Below, in pieces: positions 1 through 5,327 of a stretch of 7,858 nt of DNA. This DNA comes from Acidisphaera sp035272265. GTDB taxonomy: Bacteria; Pseudomonadota; Alphaproteobacteria; Acetobacterales; Acetobacteraceae. The stretch spans positions 1-7,858 of the forward strand of contig DATEQV010000198.1 in assembly GCA_035272265.1 (NCBI GenBank), given 5' to 3'. A model generated the notes under the pieces. It saw nothing but the letters and a program-made list of their open reading frames with translations. It was not told the origin of the DNA and did not search any database. Each line of letters begins with the position of its first letter. Within the stretch, counting starts at the first letter, position 1. The translations under genes were made by a program, and so were the position numbers.

Positions 1-906
<906 letters not shown>

Positions 907-909
907 GTT

Positions 910-915
910 CTCTCC
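910..915 (-). promoter_or_regulatory. katG ribosome binding site
   Basis: Read on the minus strand, GGAGAG is followed by AAC and then the katG ATG. The spacing is short, but the purine-rich core fits a Shine-Dalgarno site and favours ATG 906 as the start. No other in-frame start upstream is supported by family homology. Confidence 0.55.
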
Positions 916-946
916 GATCGTGTTCTGGTTTTTCCGTTCCGCATAG

Positions 947-963
947 AAGGATCACCGATCCTT
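947..963. promoter_or_regulatory. Perfect 7-bp inverted repeat upstream of katG (possible operator or leader hairpin)
   Basis: AAGGATC, a 3-base spacer ACC, then GATCCTT. It is centred about 49 bases upstream of the katG ATG in the gap between oxyR and katG. ATAG occurs on both flanks (943-946 and 966-969, 23 bp apart). ATAG is the half-site core of the enteric OxyR site, but the spacing here does not match the enteric 11/22-bp periodicity, so an OxyR site is only a possibility. It could also form a short stem in the katG leader RNA. There is no T-run after it on either strand, so a terminator is unlikely. Confidence 0.35.
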
Positions 964-1195
964 GGATAGCGATCCCGCTTCATGGCCAGGCGATAACAAA
1001 AAGCCGATCGCGCGGACTGTCCTGATCACCGAAAACCGTCTCGAAACTGCAATCGGACTTGACGATGGAGGCAACCAAGTCTGCTGCTGGCCCGAAGCGG
1101 GACGTCGGTCCCCCTGTGAGCGGAATGTCCGCAACTTAGCCAGCCCCTCGCGATACGTCCAGGACATAGGACCCAATGGCGGCGATAGGCAGCGC

Positions 1196-2194
1196 TTATC
1201 GCGGGCCGGCTCCCTTCGCAACGCGCCGTATCCGCCCCCGGCTGCGAGCGACGGCCTCCCCGGCGGGCTGTGCCGCCAATTTCGCCTCGTGCATCCTCTG
1301 GGGCGGCACGTGGCGGCGGAACAGGTCCGCCATCTCCGCCAGCAACGCGGCCCGGGGATCGGCCTTGCGCACCAGCAGCACCACGTCGCGCCCGATCTCC
1401 GCGCCTTTCGGTGTGCTGTAGCGCACCAGTCCACCAAGCGGCCCATCCGCCTCCGCCGCCAGCACCGGCATCAGCGACACGCCCTCGCCGGCCGCCACCA
1501 TGTGGCGCAGGATCTCTAGGCCCGTGGCATGGCGCGCATGCGGGGCCGGCGTCGGTGCACAGGCGGCCAGCACCTGGTCGCGCAGGCAGTGTCCGTCCTC
1601 CAGCAACAGCAAACGCCCGGGCCGCGGCGGCCATTCCGGCGGCTCGCCAGCCGGATGCGCGATCAGCATCGGCTCGTGGAACAGCAGATGCGCGACCAGC
1701 CCCGGGTCGGGCGGAGTGCTGCACATCAGCGCCGCATCCACCCCGCCGCCCCGCACGGCGGCGATCAGGTCGTCGGTGCGCGCCTCGCTGAGGATCAGGC
1801 ACAGCGCCGGATACGCCTCGCGGATCGGCCGCAGCATCAGCGGCAGCAGATAAGGCCCCAGCGTGGGAATCGCACCCAGCCGGAACGGTCCCGCCAGCGT
1901 GCCCGCCGCCCCGCCCGCGCCGGCGACGAGGTCGCGGGCCGCGGCGACCAGGTCCGCCGCCCGCTCGGCGAACGTCACGCCGGCCGGCGTCAGCATCACC
2001 TTGCCCGGCAGCCGCTCGAAGATCGCGAAACCGAGCCACGCCTCCAGCTTGCGCACCTGCGCCGACAGCGCCGGCTGCGACACGCCGCACGCGGCGGCGG
2101 CCCGGCCGAAATGCCGGTGCTTCGCCACCGCCGCCACGTATTCCAGATCGCGCAGCGACAAGCCGGCCAGGCTGCCCGGGGCTGCGGTCGCCAT
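1196..2194 (-). CDS. oxyR: OxyR-type LysR-family peroxide-sensing transcriptional regulator
   Basis: 332 residues. The N-terminal winged helix-turn-helix (about residues 13-70) contains SLRDLEYVAAVAKHRHFGRA, then CGVSQPALSAQVRKLE, typical of OxyR within the LysR family. The C-terminal effector domain (about 100-300) keeps the OxyR signature LLLEDGHCLRDQVLAAC. Cys203 and Cys212 are nine residues apart, exactly like Cys199/Cys208 of E. coli OxyR, whose disulfide switches the protein on. Downstream, LEILRHMVAAGEGVSLMP is also OxyR-like. This argues against a generic LysR regulator. The start ATG at 2194-2192 has AGGGAG five bases upstream (2200-2205). E. coli OxyR has 305 residues; here a basic tail of about 25 residues (Arg/Lys-rich, 311-332) is added. 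katG lies 289 bases downstream on the same strand, the expected regulatory target; cotranscription or a separate katG promoter are both possible. Confidence 0.93.
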   Translation of the reverse strand: MATAAPGSLAGLSLRDLEYVAAVAKHRHFGRAAAACGVSQPALSAQVRKLEAWLGFAIFERLPGKVMLTPAGVTFAERAADLVAAARDLVAGAGGAAGTLAGPFRLGAIPTLGPYLLPLMLRPIREAYPALCLILSEARTDDLIAAVRGGGVDAALMCSTPPDPGLVAHLLFHEPMLIAHPAGEPPEWPPRPGRLLLLEDGHCLRDQVLAACAPTPAPHARHATGLEILRHMVAAGEGVSLMPVLAAEADGPLGGLVRYSTPKGAEIGRDVVLLVRKADPRAALLAEMADLFRRHVPPQRMHEAKLAAQPAGEAVARSRGRIRRVAKGAGPR

Positions 2195-2199
2195 ACACG

Positions 2200-2205
2200 C
2201 TCCCT
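2200..2205 (-). promoter_or_regulatory. oxyR ribosome binding site
   Basis: On the minus strand AGGGAG precedes the oxyR ATG by five bases. It fixes the start at 2194, which also agrees with where the LysR helix-turn-helix homology begins. Confidence 0.6.
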
Positions 2206-2261
2206 ATCGTCCACCCACGAACAATCTAGTGGGCTTATTGCCGAGCCGTCGCAACTCCCGG

Positions 2262-2277
2262 CGGGCGACAGCGCCCG
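2262..2277. other. GC-rich hairpin between the IPT-domain gene and oxyR
   Basis: CGGGCG, loop ACAG, CGCCCG: a 6-bp all-GC stem with a 4-base loop in the 120-base spacer between the stop of the IPT-domain gene and the oxyR start. It could slow or end transcription from the upstream gene, but no U-tract follows on the minus strand, so a standard intrinsic terminator is not supported. A second, weaker inverted repeat (CCCAC at 2214-2218 with GTGGG at 2229-2233) lies closer to the oxyR start. Confidence 0.25.
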
Positions 2278-2314
2278 GCCGCGTGACATGTCGATGAAAG
2301 CCGGTGCGCGAGCG

Positions 2315-3082
2315 CTAGGCGATATAGGTGAACGCGCCGTCGCTGGAGACGTTGGTGCCGTTCGGATTCGTGACGGCGACCGCGACGTCGCCCGGCGCAT
2401 GTTGCGGCACGACGCCCGCCGCCGCCATCCCATCGCCCGATACCGTCACGTTGCCGAGCGGCCTGCCCCCGATCGTGATCGAGGCGCCGGACGCGAACGC
2501 CGTCCCGCACACGATGATCACGTCATCGGCACGGCCCCGCCGCGGCTGCACGTCGGTGATGCGAAGCGCGTCCGTCCCCTTCTCCTCGGGCACCTGCACG
2601 ATGATCCGCCCGACCTGGAACAGGAACTCGAAGAACCGGCGCTCCTGCGTGCCGAGAATGAACGCCGCGGCATACGCGATCATCGGCGTCACGGGACTCG
2701 ACGGATTGAGCGCCTGCAGCAGCACCAGCGTGATCACACCGGTGATCGCACCGCTCACCGGACGCCCGAGATGCCACAGGTTATAGCTGTGGTCCCACCC
2801 TTTTTGCTGCTTGCCGCTGCCGTGCTCGTAGATGCCTTTCAGGCTGATCACGATGCCGCCGAGCGCGCCGCACCAGGCGCAGCGCACGGCAACGTGATGG
2901 AGCGCGTTGTCCGCGGATTCCGCGCCACCGTTGAGAAACCAGACCCCGACGCCGAACAGGATCGAGATAGCGGCGAGGTTGTACAGGAACACCCCGACCG
3001 GCCACGACCACGTCAGGGTCCGGCGCTCCTGCGCGCCTTCCGCGCCGCCGTGCGTTGGCGTCGGATTCGCCCGGTGATGCAT
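2315..3082 (-). CDS. Membrane protein with four predicted helices and a C-terminal IPT/TIG domain, function unknown
   Basis: 255 residues. A short polar N-terminus is followed by hydrophobic segments at about 29-50, 63-84, 108-125 and 131-148. Residues about 174-255 then form an Ig-like IPT/TIG fold, with the recognisable pattern ITDVQPRRG, V-I-I-V-x-G-x-x-F, G-D-V-A-V-A-V-T-N-P-N-G and a terminal F-T-Y. The segment between helices 2 and 3 has conserved-looking residues (GWDHSYNLWHLGRPVSGAI). From memory, bacterial proteins with this few-helix plus IPT layout exist as uncharacterised membrane proteins; I do not know a function. The start at 3082 is chosen because GGAGG (3091-3095) sits eight bases upstream. 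An ATG 51 bases further upstream lacks such a site and would only add a non-conserved leader. The number of helices decides whether the IPT domain is cytoplasmic or periplasmic, and I cannot settle that. It is divergent from lpxO and upstream of oxyR on the same strand. Confidence 0.8.
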   Translation of the reverse strand: MHHRANPTPTHGGAEGAQERRTLTWSWPVGVFLYNLAAISILFGVGVWFLNGGAESADNALHHVAVRCAWCGALGGIVISLKGIYEHGSGKQQKGWDHSYNLWHLGRPVSGAITGVITLVLLQALNPSSPVTPMIAYAAAFILGTQERRFFEFLFQVGRIIVQVPEEKGTDALRITDVQPRRGRADDVIIVCGTAFASGASITIGGRPLGNVTVSGDGMAAAGVVPQHAPGDVAVAVTNPNGTNVSSDGAFTYIA

Positions 3083-3272
3083 GGCGACAACCTCCAGGTG
3101 CAATCGGGACAGCCCAACCCGGAGTCCTGGCAACCCCGGATCGGGCTTCCCACTCGCCTCATATCACGTTCGGAACCGTACACAGGCCCGGCAATCTGGC
3201 ATCTGGACGCGACACGGGAACGTCTCATAGAAAGCCGGCGTACACGCCGCTACCGACTGGGCTGCCTCTACC
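3083..3272. other. Divergent intergenic spacer between the IPT-domain gene and lpxO
   Basis: 190 bases that must hold the promoters for both outward-facing genes. I could not identify convincing -35/-10 boxes. The one clear structure is a short hairpin, CGGCG-TACA-CGCCG at 3236-3249, which would lie in the lpxO leader about 24 bases before its ATG. No clear Shine-Dalgarno site precedes lpxO. Confidence 0.5.
3091..3095 (-). promoter_or_regulatory. Ribosome binding site deciding the start of the IPT-domain gene
   Basis: GGAGG on the minus strand, eight bases before ATG 3082. This strong Shine-Dalgarno match is the reason for preferring the 255-residue product over a 272-residue one starting at 3133. 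Confidence 0.7.
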
Positions 3273-4181
3273 ATGTTCCACGTCAAGACCCTGCTGATCG
3301 CGCTGTTCCTGGCCTCCGTGCTGTACGTGCACTACCGTGGCCGCGTGCGCCACGGATTTGGCCGCCAGCTTACCGACCACTCGACCTTCCTCGCGCCGGT
3401 CAACGCGGTGTTCTACCTGTTCTCGCGCGTGCCCCCGCGTCCGTTCCTGGAGGAGCGGTACTTCCCCGAACTGCGCACGCTCACCGACAACTGGCAGGCG
3501 ATCCGCGACGAGGGGATGCGGCTGCTCGACGAAGGCCACGTGCGCGCCGCCGCGGGCTACAACGACCTCGGCTTCAACAGCTTCTTCCGCACCGGCTGGA
3601 AGCGGTTCTACCTGAAATGGTACGACGATCCGCTGCCGTCGGCCGAGCGGATGTGCCCGCAGACCGTCGCCCTGCTGAACGCGATCCCGAACGTGCATGG
3701 TGCGATGTTCGCGCTGCTGCCGCCCGGCGGCCGTCTGGTGCGCCACCGCGATCCGTTCGCGGGCAGCCTGCGCTACCACCTCGGCCTCGACACGCCCAAC
3801 AGCGACGACTGCTTCATCGAGGTCGACGGCGTCCGACGCGGCTGGCGCGACGGCCAGGCGATGATCTTCGACGAAACCTTCATCCACTACGCAGAAAACA
3901 AGACCGACAAGACTCGGCTGATCCTGTTCTGCGACGTCGACCGTCCGCTGTGGGGCGCGTTCCCTCGTGCGGTCAGCCATTTCGTCAGCGACCACATCGT
4001 CAAGGCGACGGCCACGCAGAACATGCCGGGCGACAAGGTCGGCATCGCCAACCGCGCCTTCGGCGGCGTCTATCAGGTGCGGCTTGCCGGCAAGCGGCTG
4101 AAGACGTGGAACCGCAAGGTCTATTACAGCCTGAAATACGCCCTCGTCGCCCTCGTCGCCGCCGCCATCGTACTGCAGTAA
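3273..4181 (+). CDS. lpxO: LpxO-type lipid A 2-hydroxylase (Fe(II)/2-oxoglutarate dioxygenase)
   Basis: 302 residues of the aspartyl/asparaginyl beta-hydroxylase fold. LpxO adds a 2-hydroxyl group to a secondary acyl chain of lipid A at the inner membrane, using O2, Fe(II) and 2-oxoglutarate. Seen: an N-terminal hydrophobic segment (about 5-20) running into VLYVHYRGRVRHGFGRQL and DHSTFLAPVN, the typical LpxO start; the block YNDLGFNSFFRTGWKRFYLKWY; the iron-binding HxD as His158-Arg-Asp160 inside RLVRHRDPFAGSLRYHLGL; the second iron His205 in FDETFIHYAENKTDKTR; and Arg215, the likely 2-oxoglutarate carboxylate ligand. The C-terminus (285-302) is hydrophobic. Length and motif order match the family, so substrate lipid A is well supported, though the exact acyl chain is not visible. 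It lies upstream of pstS but is separated by 119 bases with a likely promoter, so it is probably transcribed separately. Modifying lipid A usually affects envelope resistance. Confidence 0.93.
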   Translation: MFHVKTLLIALFLASVLYVHYRGRVRHGFGRQLTDHSTFLAPVNAVFYLFSRVPPRPFLEERYFPELRTLTDNWQAIRDEGMRLLDEGHVRAAAGYNDLGFNSFFRTGWKRFYLKWYDDPLPSAERMCPQTVALLNAIPNVHGAMFALLPPGGRLVRHRDPFAGSLRYHLGLDTPNSDDCFIEVDGVRRGWRDGQAMIFDETFIHYAENKTDKTRLILFCDVDRPLWGAFPRAVSHFVSDHIVKATATQNMPGDKVGIANRAFGGVYQVRLAGKRLKTWNRKVYYSLKYALVALVAAAIVLQ

Positions 4182-4201
4182 CGGCCCGACCGTCCGCCTC
4201 C

Positions 4202-4220
4202 CGCCGGTTCCGTGCCGGCG
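4202..4220. terminator. Possible weak terminator hairpin after lpxO
   Basis: CGCCGG, a 7-base loop, CCGGCG: a 6-bp all-GC stem 20 bases after the lpxO stop codon. An alternative overlapping stem (GCCGG at 4214-4218 with CCGGC at 4222-4226) could also form. No T-run follows, so intrinsic termination is uncertain. Its position before the Pho-box-like element fits a transcript boundary. Confidence 0.3.
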
Positions 4221-4243
4221 TCCGGCATGACGTCTCCGTTGCG

Positions 4244-4261
4244 CTGTCACCAAGGCGTCAC
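4244..4261 (+). promoter_or_regulatory. Pho-box-like element upstream of pstS
   Basis: CTGTCAC, four bases, GCGTCAC. A Pho box is two CTGTCAT/C-like heptamers separated by four bases, an 11-bp repeat bound by phosphorylated PhoB. Here the first heptamer matches 7/7 if the last base may be C, and the second matches 5/7. The spacer CAAG is less A/T-rich than usual, as could be expected in high-GC DNA. The element ends 39 bases before the pstS ATG, a sensible place for a PhoB site standing in for the -35 box. I could not find a clear -10. Confidence 0.5.
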
Positions 4262-4300
4262 ACGACGCTTCCGCCGGGCCGTTGCTACCTCTCTGGCACG

Positions 4301-5323
4301 ATGCGACTCGCGCTCGCCGTCCTCGCCGCAGCCTGCCTGCTCGCCGCACCCGCGTGCGCGCAGACGTTGACCGGCGTCGGCGGCACGTTCCCCGCACCCG
4401 TCTATGCGAAATGGGGCCAGGCGGCGAAGGACGCGATCGGCATCGAGCTGACCTACGACGCCGCCGGCTCCGGCCGCGGCCAGGACTCCGCAATGGCGCA
4501 TACCGCCGATTTCGGCGCCTCCGACGCGCCGATGCCGCACGACAGGCTCGCCGCCGCCGGCCTGCTGCAGTTTCCCACGCTGATCGGCGCGGTCGTCGTG
4601 ATCGTCAACCTGCCGCACGTGCGCGAAGGCGAGCTCAAGCTCACCGGCGAAGAACTCGCCGCCATCTACGCGGGCAAGATCCGCAAATGGAACGACCCTC
4701 GCCTCGCCGAAACCAACCCTGGCGTGACGCTGCCGAACGTCAGCATCGCGACGGTCCACCGCTACGAGCCGTCCGGCACCTCCTACGCCTTCACCGCGTA
4801 CCTCGCCGCCGTCAGCCCGGCATGGAGAACCGCGATCGGCACGGGCACTCAGGTCGCCTGGCCCGCCGGCGCGGGCGCTATCGGCAACGATGGCGTCGCC
4901 ACCACCGTCATGACCACCCGCGGCGGCATCGGCTATGTCGAGTATGCGTTCGCGTCGCAGAACCACCTCTCCGCCGCCCGCCTGCGCAACCACGCGGGCG
5001 CCTTCGTCCGACCGACCGAGGCCAGCTTCGCCGCTGCCGTCGCCGCCGCCGACTGGACTGCGCCGGACTTCGCCGCCGACCTGATCGACACCGTCGATCC
5101 CGCCGGCTGGCCGCTCATGGCGCCGACCTTCGCGCTCGTCTCGAGGGACCCGACCTGGCGCGCGCGCACGCTGCTGGCGACCCGCTTCTTCGACTGGGCG
5201 TTCACCAGCGGCGGCGCGATCGCCGCACAGCTCGCCTTCATCCCGCTGCCCAAGCCGGTGCAGGACAGCGTGCGCGCCGCATGGCGCGACATGCTCGGCC
5301 CCGCGGCCACCGCCGCCGAGTAG
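4301..5323 (+). CDS. pstS: PstS-type periplasmic phosphate-binding protein
   Basis: 340 residues. The N-terminal signal peptide (1-20) ends ACA before Gln21, fitting signal peptidase I; Cys19 has no proper lipobox. The mature protein has the PstS order: GVGGTFPAPVYAKW (Thr29, Phe30 in the phosphate pocket), YDAAGSGRG (Ser57), ADFGASDAPM (Asp75), LTGEELAAIYAGKIRKWNDP, then the phosphate loop HRYEPSGTSYAFT with Arg154, Glu156, Ser158, Gly159 and Thr160, and GGIGYVEYAFA. Compared with E. coli PstS the aspartate partnering the phosphate-binding arginine is Glu156 here. The start is set by the signal peptide; the frame is open far upstream but without homology, and no clear ribosome site is seen. 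A Pho-box-like element lies upstream. No pstC, pstA, pstB or phoU follows; instead the channel gene begins four bases after the stop, implying cotranscription and translational coupling. It may feed a transporter elsewhere or serve as a sensor for the neighbour. Confidence 0.92.
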   Translation: MRLALAVLAAACLLAAPACAQTLTGVGGTFPAPVYAKWGQAAKDAIGIELTYDAAGSGRGQDSAMAHTADFGASDAPMPHDRLAAAGLLQFPTLIGAVVVIVNLPHVREGELKLTGEELAAIYAGKIRKWNDPRLAETNPGVTLPNVSIATVHRYEPSGTSYAFTAYLAAVSPAWRTAIGTGTQVAWPAGAGAIGNDGVATTVMTTRGGIGYVEYAFASQNHLSAARLRNHAGAFVRPTEASFAAAVAAADWTAPDFAADLIDTVDPAGWPLMAPTFALVSRDPTWRARTLLATRFFDWAFTSGGAIAAQLAFIPLPKPVQDSVRAAWRDMLGPAATAAE

Positions 5324-5327
5324 ACGC

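Noticed and set aside
950..1032. Direct repeat GATCACCGA at 950-958 and 1024-1032
   Set aside because: A 9-base repeat within 289 bases is not far from chance, and its spacing (74 bp) has no evident regulatory meaning.
1091..1112. Small stem-loops (CCCG/CGGG and GGGAC/GTCCC) after oxyR
   Set aside because: Short stems of 4-5 bp without a T-run; common in GC-rich DNA and not enough for a terminator.
1166..1188. Pair of ATAG motifs just downstream of the oxyR stop
   Set aside because: The 19-bp spacing does not fit the 11/22-bp register of an OxyR tetramer site, and ATAG alone is too short to call.
1529..4300. Very long plus-strand open frame continuous with pstS
   Set aside because: It lies antisense to oxyR and the IPT-domain gene and out of frame through lpxO, has Arg/Pro-rich composition without recognisable domains, and results from rare stops in GC-rich DNA. 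Real homology begins only at the pstS signal peptide (4301).
4346..4363. Possible lipoprotein signal in PstS at Cys19
   Set aside because: The residues before Cys19 (Ala-Pro-Ala) do not form a lipobox; the ACA-Gln junction is a better signal peptidase I site.
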